A DNA stretch of 64,000 nucleotides from positions 124,001 to 188,000 of the forward strand of contig NZ_ACNN01000020.1 in assembly GCF_000174815.1 (NCBI RefSeq), written 5' to 3'. Position 1 is the first letter of the stretch. Every line of letters begins with the position of its first letter. The notes below the pieces were generated by a model. The model was not told the DNA's origin, made no database searches, and saw only the letters and a program-made list of their open reading frames with translations. The position numbers and the translations under genes were made by a program. The DNA is from Porphyromonas endodontalis ATCC 35406. GTDB taxonomy: Bacteria > Bacteroidota > Bacteroidia > Bacteroidales > Porphyromonadaceae. Shown here one piece after another: positions 41,837 through 50,838 of the stretch.

Positions 41837-42820
41837 ATGACAGACAGACATAAAGAACGTATCCTCATGGCATTCGATACCATCGAAGAGGGGTTTGAAG
41901 AGCTTGAAGAGCGCTTTGATCTTGTGCGTCCTCCCCACGGGCGAGACTTTTCGCGGCAAGAGATTATGGAGCAGATTGCCTCCGCCACCATCCTCTGTTC
42001 GGTATTCGACATCCCCATAGATAGAGAGATTATCGATAAGGCTCCCAATCTAAAGCTAATTGCCAACTATGCCGTTGGCTTCAATAATATAGATATTGAG
42101 TATTGTAGAGAGAAGGGGATCGCTGTGGCCAATACGCCCGAGAGTGTAATTGCCCCCACGGCGGAGCTTGCTCTTGCTCTCCTGCTGTCACTTTCGCGCC
42201 GAACGGCGGAGTGGGATCGCACTTTGCGCACGATGGGTCGAGATCTTAAACCCTCTAGGTTAGACCGATTGGGCTTGGATCTCCTTGGCAAGACGATCGG
42301 GATTGTAGGCTTTGGTAACATAGGTCGAAGTGTGGCCGTGCGCTGTCAAGCCTTTGGGATGAAGGTGCTGTACTACAAACGCCATAGGCTTTCGGAGGAG
42401 ATGGAGCGGCAGCTCGGTGTGACCTATTGCGACCTCGATACTCTATTTGAGACGGCCGATGTGGTCTCTCTCCACACGCCTCTCAATGAGGATTCTCGCC
42501 ATCTTGTGGATGCCGATAGACTCGCTCGGATGAAGCCTTCGGCTCTCCTCGTCAATACCGCCCGTGGGGCAGTGGTGGACGAAAATGCCCTAGTGGAGGC
42601 TCTTACCTCCGGGAAAATTGCCGGTGCAGCGCTTGATGTATACGAAGATGCCGACAAACCCAATGCGGCCCTCTTCCGCTTAGACAATGTGGTCATGACC
42701 CCTCATGTGGGTACGCAAACCTACGATGCGCGACTTATGATGGCGTGTGAGCTAACAAATAATGTACTTGGCTTTGTGGATGGAGACCGCCCTGTAGCTT
42801 ATGTGGTGCGACCTGCCTAG
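41837..42820 (+). CDS. D-isomer-specific 2-hydroxyacid dehydrogenase
   Basis: A 327-aa NAD(P)-dependent dehydrogenase. The start is set at the ATG at 41837 downstream of the promoter (MTDRHKERILMAFDTIEEGF); a longer frame to 41714 includes the promoter. The substrate domain is interrupted by the Rossmann domain with GKTIGIVGFGNIGRSVAVR (about 145-163). Catalytic signatures are ALLVNTARGAVVDENAL (Arg) and VVMTPHVGTQT (His). Substrate (glyoxylate, hydroxypyruvate or D-lactate type) cannot be told from sequence. A strong terminator follows. Confidence 0.93.
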   Translation: MTDRHKERILMAFDTIEEGFEELEERFDLVRPPHGRDFSRQEIMEQIASATILCSVFDIPIDREIIDKAPNLKLIANYAVGFNNIDIEYCREKGIAVANTPESVIAPTAELALALLLSLSRRTAEWDRTLRTMGRDLKPSRLDRLGLDLLGKTIGIVGFGNIGRSVAVRCQAFGMKVLYYKRHRLSEEMERQLGVTYCDLDTLFETADVVSLHTPLNEDSRHLVDADRLARMKPSALLVNTARGAVVDENALVEALTSGKIAGAALDVYEDADKPNAALFRLDNVVMTPHVGTQTYDARLMMACELTNNVLGFVDGDRPVAYVVRPA

Positions 42821-42856
42821 ATGGTAGTTCTCCCCGTAGGGGCTCGAAGTAAGTAG

Positions 42857-42919
42857 CGCTCCTCTCTTCTGATTTTCCCCATGGACGGGAAGGAGGAAGA
42901 GGGGAGCGTTCTTTTTTTT
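42857..42919 (+). terminator. Strong intrinsic terminator after the dehydrogenase gene
   Basis: CGCTCCTCTCTTC (42857-42869) pairs with GAAGAGGGGAGCG (42896-42908, one G-U) and runs into a long T stretch. Confidence 0.88.
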
Positions 42920-43217
42920 GTTCCTTGAAATGAGACAAAAATGCAGGCTAAGAAATTTAGAGCCACTGCCCTATACTTTTTTGTTTTTCGGGCAGAATGC
43001 TCCCTCCTAATCAGCCTATTTCTGAAAGAATTCTACCTTATAACGTTGTAGATTCTGGCCGGAGGTTGTTCCCTTATAGACTTTTTCCTAAAAAAGAGCC
43101 TCTGTGCAGAATATAAAGCGTATATTTGCGATAGGAATTGATACCTCCTGTGCATTACATAGTGATGATGCAAGGAAAGAATCACACAGGAATAGAAATC
43201 TAAAAAGCAGTTTGCAC
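42920..43217. other. Intergenic region upstream of an outer-membrane protein gene
   Basis: It contains the promoter box TATATTTG (43121-43128). I see no gene; an in-frame extension of the downstream gene to 43104 starts before the promoter and is not used. Confidence 0.5.
43121..43128 (+). promoter_or_regulatory. -7 box of the outer-membrane protein gene
   Basis: TATATTTG, 89 bp before the ATG at 43218. Confidence 0.5.
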
Positions 43218-44012
43218 ATGAAAATCTTAGTACGACTATCAGCGGTAGTGTGTTCCCTCCTTATCGCCCTCTCGGCGGGAGCACAAGAGAAGACTCCTCT
43301 CTCCTTTGGCTTGTATACGACCCTGGGTGCTCCCGAGGGTTTGACGATAGGGGGCTCAGTCTGCTTTATGCCCGAACTTTCGCTCCGCGCAGGGCTTGGC
43401 TTAATGCCTAGTCTGTCTTACTCTTCGCGAGTAGATGTTGATAAGGTAAAGGCTTTTGCCTCTTATGCGCAGAAACTTGAGAATCCTGTTGATCTGGATA
43501 TCAATATGAAGTCGGGTTGGGTGCGAGGTCAGTTGCTTCTCGATTATCACCCATTTAGAAATCCATTTAGGGTCACGGCTGGTTTGTTCCTAGGCCGCTA
43601 TCAAGCTCGTGGATCGGTACAGCTCGTAGATCACAAGACGGGTAAGTCGGTAGCCGAAGAGATGAGAAGGAAGGGAGTGTTGAACATGCCTCTAATTCGG
43701 CTAGAGGAGAATGGGGAGACTCTTTTTACTCTCCAGCCCGACGAAGATGCCTCTATAAACGCTTCCGTTGCGTCCCCTTCTTGGGTACAACCTTATATCG
43801 GGATTGGCTATGGTTTTGCTGTGCCACGCTCTAGAGTGTCGTTCTTTGGGGATCTGGGATTCCTCTACAATGGGCCTCTAAAGTTGTCTTCCCCTAACCT
43901 GAGAGAGGGTAACCTTAATAGCCTTGTGCCCCGTGATGAAACATTAAAATCGATTGATGCTTGGACGCGGCTTTTTGCAATTCTCAACTTGGGCGTCTCT
44001 ATACGGCTATAA
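43218..44012 (+). CDS. Hypothetical outer-membrane beta-barrel protein
   Basis: A 264-aa protein beginning with a signal peptide (MKILVRLSAVVCSLLIALSAGAQ). The mature chain alternates short strands and turns (PLSFGLYTTLGAPEGLTIGGSVCFM, GWVRGQLLLDYHPFRNPFRVTAGLFLGRYQ, VQPYIGIGYGFAVP, RVSFFGDLGFLYNG). It ends in an amphipathic strand LFAILNLGVSIRL. This is the look of an outer-membrane porin-like or OmpA-type barrel of unknown function. It is monocistronic, with its own promoter and terminator. Confidence 0.72.
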   Translation: MKILVRLSAVVCSLLIALSAGAQEKTPLSFGLYTTLGAPEGLTIGGSVCFMPELSLRAGLGLMPSLSYSSRVDVDKVKAFASYAQKLENPVDLDINMKSGWVRGQLLLDYHPFRNPFRVTAGLFLGRYQARGSVQLVDHKTGKSVAEEMRRKGVLNMPLIRLEENGETLFTLQPDEDASINASVASPSWVQPYIGIGYGFAVPRSRVSFFGDLGFLYNGPLKLSSPNLREGNLNSLVPRDETLKSIDAWTRLFAILNLGVSIRL

Positions 44013-44319
44013 AGTATTCCCTATTGTCCATCTTTTAGTAGGGGAGAAGTATTATCTGCTTCATGTTGTCTACCACTCTCTTATTGCAAGGGGGTGGTAG
44101 TGTTTTGTGCGGATAGGGAACTCAAGACGAGAGGTTTTGATTCTTAATACCGAGGGTTATTCGAAATGAAAAGAGAGGGCTCCTCTTCGTTAATTCGTTA
44201 CTAATCACTTGGCTGCGGAGCGATAACAAAGGTCGTGTCGCCTTCTTTTGCCCTCCTTTTGTAGTACATTTCTGTACTAGTAAAGAATACGGATTACCTA
44301 TAAATGGGTATAAAATGAG
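44013..44319. other. Intergenic region upstream of rubrerythrin
   Basis: It holds the terminator at 44070-44107; the rest shows no gene or clear structure to me. Confidence 0.5.
44070..44107 (+). terminator. Intrinsic terminator after the outer-membrane protein gene
   Basis: CTACCACTCTC (44070-44080) pairs with GGGGGTGGTAG (44090-44100) through G-U pairs, followed by TGTTTTG. Confidence 0.6.
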
Positions 44320-44349
44320 TTTGCATCTAATATTTAATACCTACTTTTG
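44320..44349 (+). promoter_or_regulatory. -33/-7 promoter of rubrerythrin
   Basis: TTTG at 44320-44323 and TACTTTTG at 44342-44349 with an 18-bp spacer, 44 bp before the ATG at 44394. Confidence 0.6.
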
Positions 44350-44393
44350 CACAAAGAAATAAGTATAAAACAGACAAATAAGAAGACCAAACT

Positions 44394-44972
44394 ATGGAAA
44401 AGTCGATCAAAGGAACTCGCACAGAGAAAAATCTACTCGCCTCTTTTGCCGGAGAATCTCAGGCACGTAATAGATATACATTCTTTGCAAGTGTGGCAAA
44501 GAAAGAGGGCTATGAGCAGATTGCTGCCATCTTCCTTGAGACTGCAGAGCAGGAGCGTGAGCATGCCAAAACGTTCTTCAAATTCCTCGAAGGTGGGATG
44601 GTAGAGATTACTGCCATGTACCCTGCCGGGGTTATTGGCACCACGATGGAAAATTTGGCTGCCGCTGCCGATGGTGAAAACGAAGAGCACACCGTGTTGT
44701 ACCCCGAGGCTGCAGACATCGCTGAGGAAGAAGGGTTCCCTGCAATTGCAGCAGCATTCCGCCAGATTGCTAAGGTGGAGGCAGAGCACGAGCGTCGCTA
44801 TCGCATCCTTCTAGAGCGAGTAAAAACAGAAACAGTATTCTCTCGCGAAGAAGAGATTATGTGGCAGTGCCGTAACTGTGGTTATGTGCTTACCTCGAAG
44901 AAGGCACCCGCAAAGTGCCCCGCTTGTCAGCATCCGCAGGCTTACTTCGAGCCCTGTAAGCAGAACTATTAA
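44394..44972 (+). CDS. rbr: Rubrerythrin
   Basis: A 192-aa peroxide-reducing protein for anaerobes. An N-terminal four-helix diiron domain has the metal-binding Glu/His sets FAGESQARNRYTFFA, ETAEQEREHAKTFFKFL and IAKVEAEHERRYRILL. A C-terminal rubredoxin-type FeS4 site has CRNCGYVLTSKKAPAKCPACQHP (two CxxC pairs, at about 159-162 and 174-177). It detoxifies H2O2 using electrons from reduced rubredoxin-like partners. Length is usual for the family. It stands alone with its own promoter, fitting stress-responsive expression, though no OxyR or Fur site was identified. Confidence 0.96.
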   Translation: MEKSIKGTRTEKNLLASFAGESQARNRYTFFASVAKKEGYEQIAAIFLETAEQEREHAKTFFKFLEGGMVEITAMYPAGVIGTTMENLAAAADGENEEHTVLYPEAADIAEEEGFPAIAAAFRQIAKVEAEHERRYRILLERVKTETVFSREEEIMWQCRNCGYVLTSKKAPAKCPACQHPQAYFEPCKQNY

Positions 44973-45543
44973 TCCTACTTCTCAAGCGGAGAAGCCCCAA
45001 AAAGTAGCGAGATACGAAGCTGCTTAGAAAAGAACCCCTACACTCTTTTATATTACAAGAAGGGTGGCAGAGAATAGTGAGATGGGGGATTGACATATTT
45101 GAGAGACGAGATAAAAGGAGCCCACATCCTCTCGTTTCGTAAAGCGCATGGTAGCTATACCGCTCCATGTATTACCTCTAGTTTCTATCCCTAGCCGGGG
45201 TGCGAGTTGAGGGGTGCGGATTGAGCCAATGCGTTTTATTTGTTTGTGGGGTTGCCCCCTCGGAGCTCAAAAGGCAAAGGATCCTTCCTTATGTCTATGG
45301 TTTGATCTCCGGGGGGCAACTTTTTATATCCGAAGGAAGATCTCGTTGTACCACTTGGTGGGGTATGTTGGGGAGAGCTAAAAAGGATGGCGAGGCGCCC
45401 TTGTCAAAGAAAAATGTTGTCCTCTCGTGGGGGTGAAGTAAGGGCAATATTTGTGTGCATAAGTATCGTTGTTTTTGGGGTCTTATTTGGGAGGAATTTT
45501 GTATTTGTCCTTTCAAAAGGGTTATGGATCGGCAAGAATGAGC
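44973..45543. other. 570-bp region without a recognisable gene
   Basis: A plus-strand frame of 78 codons (45200-45436) has no start signal, motif or likely composition. A weak hairpin CTTCTC/GAGAAG (44978-44994) follows the rubrerythrin stop. I see no RNA gene. It may be a decayed sequence or contain an unrecognised small RNA. Confidence 0.4.
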
Positions 45544-45551
45544 TATTTTTG
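45544..45551 (+). promoter_or_regulatory. -7 box for psd-pssA
   Basis: TATTTTTG, 59 bp before the psd ATG at 45611. Confidence 0.5.
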
Positions 45552-45610
45552 CAGGGCTAATGCTGCCCATAGGTAGCACAAAAGATACAAACGACACCAA
45601 TAGGCAACTG

Positions 45611-46279
45611 ATGAAAGTTCACCACGAAGGGAGAGGAATCCTGATTAGTTTCTTTCTTATATTCTTAGTTATAGACGTTCTCGCATTCCTGACTTCTCCT
45701 TATATTGCCATTCCTGTTTTCTTACTAGTAAGCACTCTTACTCTTATGGGTTTGGCGTTTAATTTCTTCCGGAGTCCCAATCGGCACAATGAGGGCGAAG
45801 GGCAAGAAGATATTATTGTAGCTCCTGCCGATGGTAAGCTCGTGACTATAGAAGAGGTCTATGAGGGAGAGATTTTGCAGGCACAGTGCCTCAAGGTTTC
45901 TATTTTTATGTCTATCTATGACGTTCATGCCAATTGGTTTGCATGCAATGGTGTTGTGCGCCACGTAAGCCATACGGAAGGGAATTTCTATAAGGCTTTC
46001 CTTCCCAAGAGTAGTACCGAAAACGAGCGGAGTGCTGTGGTAATAGAGACCCCTCAGGGGCATCGTGTGCTGGAGCGTCAGATTGCAGGCGCTGTTGCTC
46101 GACGTATCGTTACCTATCCACAAGTGGGAGAGGAAGGTACTATTAACGACTTTGTGGGCTTTATTAAGTTTGGTTCGCGCATTGATCTCTATCTTCCTCT
46201 TGGCACAGAGATATTTATAGCACCGGAGACAAAAGTAAAAGGAAATACTACCGTTATCGGTAAACTGCCCTCTCTATAA
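45611..46279 (+). CDS. psd: Phosphatidylserine decarboxylase proenzyme
   Basis: A 222-aa short-type (archaeal/Bacteroidetes-like) decarboxylase making phosphatidylethanolamine. The start is the ATG at 45611 (MKVHHEGRGILISFFLIFL); an upstream in-frame start at 45560 is less likely. Two N-terminal membrane helices are followed by VAPADGKLVTIEEVYE and SIFMSIYDVHANW. The self-cleavage site GS in IKFGSRIDLYLPLG (about 186-187) creates the pyruvoyl group. The stop overlaps pssA by one base (TAATG), so the two phospholipid genes are coupled. Confidence 0.93.
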   Translation: MKVHHEGRGILISFFLIFLVIDVLAFLTSPYIAIPVFLLVSTLTLMGLAFNFFRSPNRHNEGEGQEDIIVAPADGKLVTIEEVYEGEILQAQCLKVSIFMSIYDVHANWFACNGVVRHVSHTEGNFYKAFLPKSSTENERSAVVIETPQGHRVLERQIAGAVARRIVTYPQVGEEGTINDFVGFIKFGSRIDLYLPLGTEIFIAPETKVKGNTTVIGKLPSL

Positions 46280-46998
46280 TGATGAAGAGCATTCGCTACT
46301 ATATCCCCAATTGCATCACTCTTGCTAATCTTATAGCAGGTTGCCTTGCCATTTATCAGGTCTTGGTCAATGGGGATAGCAATGCCGCCGCTTGGTGTAT
46401 TGTGGCGGCCGGTGTTTTTGATCTGTTCGATGGCTTGGTGGCTCGTCTGCTCCATGCTCAGAGTGTTATTGGAGCAGATCTCGACTCTTTGAGCGATGTG
46501 GTTAGCTTTGGTGTCGCTCCGGCATTTCTTCTTTTTTCCTATTTGGGAAAGGAAACTCCCTCTATATGGGCGGCGCTTCCGGCTTTTCTGATTGCCGCAT
46601 TCTCAGCTCTACGTTTGGCTAAGTTCAATAATGATACGAGGCAAACTAGCTCCTTTTTGGGGCTACCGGTACCAGCCAATGCTCTATTATGGATTGGTAT
46701 CGTGGCTACACTCTCCCTTTTGCAGCTCTCTACGGCTCTCCTATTGAGTATTGTGTATCCCTTGATATTGATAAGTTGTATCTATCTAGTGGCCGATATT
46801 CCTTTGCTTGCATTTAAAATCCACTTCCCCCTAACGGAGAAAAAAGATCGCATTCTTCTTTACATCGCGTTAGTGTTACTTGCTCTTGGCATACTGTTTG
46901 TGTCTCTCTTGGGGTGGGCTGGGTTGCTTCCTTTTGTCGTGAGCTACCTTATCAGTTCTGCGTTCTACCGTCTTTTGTGGCGGTCTTATAACAAGTAG
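46279..46998 (+). CDS. pssA: CDP-diacylglycerol-serine O-phosphatidyltransferase
   Basis: A 239-aa integral membrane enzyme that makes phosphatidylserine, the substrate of the psd product encoded just upstream. The CDP-alcohol phosphotransferase motif is intact in DLFDGLVARLLHAQSVIGADLDSLSDVVSFGVAP (about residues 49-82, DGxxAR...GxxxDxxxD), kept here in pieces. Several hydrophobic helices follow (ALLWIGIVATLSLLQL, ILLYIALVLLALGILFVSLL). Two start codons are possible (MMKSIRYY). Confidence 0.93.
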   Translation: MMKSIRYYIPNCITLANLIAGCLAIYQVLVNGDSNAAAWCIVAAGVFDLFDGLVARLLHAQSVIGADLDSLSDVVSFGVAPAFLLFSYLGKETPSIWAALPAFLIAAFSALRLAKFNNDTRQTSSFLGLPVPANALLWIGIVATLSLLQLSTALLLSIVYPLILISCIYLVADIPLLAFKIHFPLTEKKDRILLYIALVLLALGILFVSLLGWAGLLPFVVSYLISSAFYRLLWRSYNK

Positions 46999-47013
46999 TG
47001 ATCAGTTGGTAGT

Positions 47014-47280
47014 ATGACTTTTTTCCTCATAATCCTCCTTATAGGGATACTCTTTTACCTCTTCCGTATTCAGATCCTGAAATGGTTTTTGCGCCGTGCA
47101 GGGATGTATAATGCCTCCCAAGAGGCCTCTCGTTCTCAGAAGAGAAGAGGAGAGAGGGAGCCACACCGCTCGCCCGGAGAAAAGGTGGATATCACGACTG
47201 TGGATAAGCGTAAGTTTGATAAGGGTCAGGGGGAGTATGTAGACTTCACAGAAGAGAAAAACACGAATCCTGAGCAGTAG
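47014..47280 (+). CDS. DUF4834-family small membrane protein
   Basis: An 88-aa protein: one N-terminal transmembrane helix (MTFFLIILLIGILFYLFRIQIL), then a charged cytosolic tail with RRAGMYNASQEASRSQKRRGERE and the conserved end VDITTVDKRKFDKGQGEYVDFTE. The family is found throughout Bacteroidetes and its function is unknown. It starts 15 bp after pssA, so it is probably the third gene of the phospholipid operon. Confidence 0.82.
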   Translation: MTFFLIILLIGILFYLFRIQILKWFLRRAGMYNASQEASRSQKRRGEREPHRSPGEKVDITTVDKRKFDKGQGEYVDFTEEKNTNPEQ

Positions 47281-47438
47281 CTTAGGGGGCTTCTGTGTCA
47301 TAAAGTTTTTTTCTGTCGTTGGATTAGTGCCCGCTAGTGGTCTAATCCTTGTTCATATAGCTCTGCTTGCGAGCAGATTTCGTTGTTAAAGGTCGTAATA
47401 TTCCATCCTAGTAGGGTACCTATTTGATGGGATTTGAC

Positions 47439-47446
47439 TACTTTTG
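47439..47446 (+). promoter_or_regulatory. -7 box for the nqr operon
   Basis: TACTTTTG, 37 bp before the nqrA ATG at 47484. Confidence 0.55.
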
Positions 47447-47483
47447 CAAAACTGAATTTGTAGCAACGACAGAGATTGTAGTC

Positions 47484-48842
47484 ATGGCTAAATCGATAAA
47501 AATACGAAAGGGCCTCTCCTTGAATCTGAAAGGGAAAGCCCCGCTGGAGCATTTGAGTGCCCCTAAGCCAAGCAGTACCTATGGGTTGGTCCCCGATGAC
47601 TATGTGGGTGTAACCCCAAAGCTTTTGGTACATGTAGGCGATAAGGTAGAGTGCGGTACGCCTCTTTTTTACGATAAAACTTTTCCCGAAATTAAGTTCA
47701 CAAGCCCTGTGGCTGGCGAGGTTGTCGCTGTCAATCGAGGGGCAAAACGTAAGATCCTGAGCGTGGAAGTTCGTCCCTCAGGGGAGGATACTTCAGTCTC
47801 TTTTGCCCCCTATAAAAAGGAGAATACCTCTCGTGAGGCTCTCCTTGAGATGTTGCTTAGCTCGGGAATGTGGGCATTTTTCAAACAACGCCCCTATGAT
47901 AGGATTGCCAATCCTCGGGAGATGCCGAGAGACATCTTTGTAACGGCCAATCTAACAGCCCCCCTCGCTCCCTCTATGGAGTACCTATTAAAGGGAAGAG
48001 AAGAGGATTTGCAAGTCGCTCTTTCTGCTCTACAGACGCTCACTAATGGCTCTGTGTATTTGGGCGTCCCTGCGAATTTTGCTTTTACAGCACCTCAAGG
48101 AGTGGAGGTCGTTTCCGTAGAGGGACCTCACCCTGCAGGTAATGTGGGAGTCCTTATTAACCATATCCGCCCCCTCAACAAGGGTGAAGTGGTGTGGACC
48201 TTAAAGGCCACGGACTTGCTCGTTGTAGGGCGTTTCTTGCGTACCGGTAAGGTAGATTTCTCTCGTACGATAGCCATTGCCGGCTCCGATGCTGCGCAAC
48301 GTGGTTATGCGACTATAACTCCGGGAGCAAGAGTGCTAGATCTGTACGGCTCCGATCTCTGTGTCAAGAAAGAACACGAACGGGTTATCAATGGAGATGT
48401 CCTTACGGGGGTGCGTATTTCGGATGAGCGTCCGTTTGCTTCGCTCAACATTGATCTAATAAGCATTATCCCCGAAGGAGACGATTACGACGAAGCCTTT
48501 GGTTGGATCGCTCCTCGCTTTAAGCAGTTTAGCGTTAACCGTAGCTACTTCTCGTGGTTGCTTGGGAAGAAGCGAGAATATGCCTTTGATGCTCGTATCA
48601 AGGGAGGCGAGAGGGCTATGATTATGAGCCATGAATACGATCGCGTTTTCCCCATGGATATTTTCCCCGAGCAGCTTATCAAAGCCACTATTGCCTACGA
48701 TATCGACAAAATGGAGGCTCTGGGGATTTACGAAGTGGCTCCCGAGGATTTTGCGTTGTGCGAATTTGTCTGCTCTTCGAAGATGGAATTGCAGTACATC
48801 ATACGCAACGGGCTCGACCTCCTCTACAAAGAAATGAACTAA
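47484..48842 (+). CDS. nqrA: Na+-translocating NADH:quinone reductase subunit A
   Basis: A 452-aa soluble subunit on the cytoplasmic face of Na+-NQR. The start is the ATG at 47484 (MAKSIKIRKGLSLNLKGKAP); a longer frame contains the promoter. Typical blocks are VTPKLLVHVGDKVECGTPLFYDK and SPVAGEVVAVNRGAKRKILSVEV near the N-terminus. GDVLTGVRI and the C-terminal MDIFPEQLIKATIAYDIDKMEALGIYEVAPEDFALCEFVCSSK (in parts) complete it. NqrA takes part in quinone binding. It is the first gene of nqrABCDEF. Confidence 0.96.
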   Translation: MAKSIKIRKGLSLNLKGKAPLEHLSAPKPSSTYGLVPDDYVGVTPKLLVHVGDKVECGTPLFYDKTFPEIKFTSPVAGEVVAVNRGAKRKILSVEVRPSGEDTSVSFAPYKKENTSREALLEMLLSSGMWAFFKQRPYDRIANPREMPRDIFVTANLTAPLAPSMEYLLKGREEDLQVALSALQTLTNGSVYLGVPANFAFTAPQGVEVVSVEGPHPAGNVGVLINHIRPLNKGEVVWTLKATDLLVVGRFLRTGKVDFSRTIAIAGSDAAQRGYATITPGARVLDLYGSDLCVKKEHERVINGDVLTGVRISDERPFASLNIDLISIIPEGDDYDEAFGWIAPRFKQFSVNRSYFSWLLGKKREYAFDARIKGGERAMIMSHEYDRVFPMDIFPEQLIKATIAYDIDKMEALGIYEVAPEDFALCEFVCSSKMELQYIIRNGLDLLYKEMN

Positions 48843-48857
48843 CCCTTCCCTATAGAT

Positions 48858-50054
48858 ATGAAAGGATTCTTTGATAAATATCGTGCGACTTTCTCCGAAG
48901 GGGGTAAGTTGCATGCCTTCCATTCGCTTTTTGAGGGGATGGAAACATTTATGTTTGTGCCCCACGATACCGCTCGTAGGGGTACCCACATTCACGACGC
49001 AATAGACTCGAAGCGAGTGATGAGTATGGTGATTCTCGCGCTAATCCCCTCGCTACTCTTTGGTATGTACAACGTGGGATACCAGCATTACCTCGCCATT
49101 GGCGAGCTCGCCACTCGCTCGTTTTGGGCGCTTTTTGGCTTTGGTTTCCTTGCTGTATTGCCTAAGCTCATCGTAGCTTATGTAGTGGGATTGGGGATTG
49201 AGTTTACTGTCGCTCAATGGAAAAAAGAGGAGATCCAAGAAGGATTCCTGGTAACGGGTTTCTTGATTCCCCTCATTGTTCCCGTAGATACCCCTCTATG
49301 GATGATTGCCGTAGCAACGGCTATGTCTGTGATTTTTGCCAAGGAAGTCTTCGGAGGTACGGGGTATAATATTTTCAATGTAGCGTTGATCACTCGTGCT
49401 ATCCTCTTCTTTGCTTATCCAACCATGATGACGGGGGACAGCGTTTTTGTCCGTACGAGTGATAGCTTTGGCGTAGGAGCCGGTACCTTGGTGGATGGAT
49501 ATTCCGGAGCTACTCCCCTCGGGCAGATTGCTACTGCCGGAGAATCTCTCCCCGCATTGCACAATATTGTAAACGAACCTCTCTCTCTTCTTGATGCCTT
49601 TTGGGGATTCATCCCCGGCTCTATTGGGGAGGTCTCTACGTTGGCCATCCTACTAGGGGCTGCATTGCTCATTTGGATGGGGATTGCAAGTTGGAAGATT
49701 ATGCTCTCGGGCGTTGTGGGAGCCTCCCTTATGGCTCTGCTTTTCAACGCTATCGGCTCTACGGCAGCCATGCAAATGACACCCCTCATGCACCTTTTGT
49801 ATGGGGGCTTTGCCTTTGGTATTGTTTTCATGGCAACGGACCCCGTAACCTCGGCACGCACCGAAACGGGGAAGTGGATCTATGGATTCTTTGTAGGGGT
49901 TATGTGTGTCTTTATCCGCGTGCTCAACCCTGGGTATCCTGAGGGGATGATGCTTGCCATCCTGCTAATGAATGTATTCGCTCCCCTTATCGACTACTTT
50001 GTAGTGAACGCGAATATCAAACGTCGTGCTCGCCGTCTAAAAAGGGCAAACTAA
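48858..50054 (+). CDS. nqrB: Na+-NQR subunit B
   Basis: A 398-aa membrane subunit with about ten helices, carrying covalent FMN and riboflavin in well-studied homologues. The FMN-attachment motif SGAT is intact at about residues 217-220 (GYSGATPLGQI). Other conserved parts are KRVMSMVILALIPSLLFGMYNVGYQ (in pieces), GGTGYNIFNVALITRAILFFAYP and FMATDPVTSARTETGKWIYG. It forms part of the sodium channel. Confidence 0.97.
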   Translation: MKGFFDKYRATFSEGGKLHAFHSLFEGMETFMFVPHDTARRGTHIHDAIDSKRVMSMVILALIPSLLFGMYNVGYQHYLAIGELATRSFWALFGFGFLAVLPKLIVAYVVGLGIEFTVAQWKKEEIQEGFLVTGFLIPLIVPVDTPLWMIAVATAMSVIFAKEVFGGTGYNIFNVALITRAILFFAYPTMMTGDSVFVRTSDSFGVGAGTLVDGYSGATPLGQIATAGESLPALHNIVNEPLSLLDAFWGFIPGSIGEVSTLAILLGAALLIWMGIASWKIMLSGVVGASLMALLFNAIGSTAAMQMTPLMHLLYGGFAFGIVFMATDPVTSARTETGKWIYGFFVGVMCVFIRVLNPGYPEGMMLAILLMNVFAPLIDYFVVNANIKRRARRLKRAN

Positions 50055-50085
50055 TCAATCCGAGCTTTGTAATAGACAAGAAACT

Positions 50086-50823
50086 ATGAATAGAGAGAGT
50101 AATACATACACTATAGTATACGCAGCCATTATGGTTGCTCTCGTAGCTGTTGCTCTTGCTTTCACCTCACAGGTACTCAAGGCACCCCAAGAAGAGAATA
50201 TCAAGATAGACAAGATGGAGCAGATCCTTCGCTCCGTACATCAGGTTGCCCCCAGTAAAAAAGAGGTGACTAAGCTCTACAAAACCATCATCAAACAGGA
50301 GCTTCTCATCAATGCCAAGGGCGAAGTGCTTCGCACGTTTGAGGGCGAGGAGATTGCCAATAATGCCGCATTCAATCTAAATACTGCCAATCAATTTAAG
50401 TTGCTCGCAAGCAATCCCGATGCTGAGCTTCCTCTGTATGTCGCAGAAGTTGATGGGGCGAAAAAATTCATTATCCCTCTCAATGGAGCCGGACTTTGGA
50501 ATGTAATCTGGGGCTATATGGCTATTGATATGGACGGAACCACTGTCTTTGGCAGCGACTTTGGGCATGCCGGAGAAACTCCGGGGCTGGGTGCCGAAAT
50601 AGCAACAGAGCACTTCTCCTCTCGCTTTATCGGTAAGCATATTGCCAACACAGAGGGGCAAGTGATAGGGATTGCCGTGGTGAAAAATGGAAAGTCGCCC
50701 GATGAACGTGAATTTGTAGATGGAGTAACCGGAGGTACGCTTACCAGCAATGGGGTTGATGCGATGCTCACGAGCTCGCTCAAACCCTACGAGAAATATC
50801 TTCAAGCCAACGCTACCAAATAA
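50086..50823 (+). CDS. nqrC: Na+-NQR subunit C
   Basis: A 245-aa subunit with one N-terminal helix (YTIVYAAIMVALVAVALAFTSQ) and a periplasmic FMN-binding domain. The FMN-attachment segment reads FVDGVTGGTLTSNGVDAML; the flavinylated Thr is expected near residue 218. The usual SGAT tetrapeptide is TGGT here, a mild deviation. GAGLWNVIWGYMAIDMDG and GHAGETPGLGAEI are family hallmarks. It requires an ApbE-type flavin transferase, not present in this window. Confidence 0.95.
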   Translation: MNRESNTYTIVYAAIMVALVAVALAFTSQVLKAPQEENIKIDKMEQILRSVHQVAPSKKEVTKLYKTIIKQELLINAKGEVLRTFEGEEIANNAAFNLNTANQFKLLASNPDAELPLYVAEVDGAKKFIIPLNGAGLWNVIWGYMAIDMDGTTVFGSDFGHAGETPGLGAEIATEHFSSRFIGKHIANTEGQVIGIAVVKNGKSPDEREFVDGVTGGTLTSNGVDAMLTSSLKPYEKYLQANATK

Positions 50824-50838
50824 GGAAGAATAGAGATT

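Noticed and set aside
45200-45436. 78-codon frame between rubrerythrin and psd as a gene
   Set aside because: No start context, no family resemblance and composition unlike a protein; kept only as part of an unexplained intergenic region.
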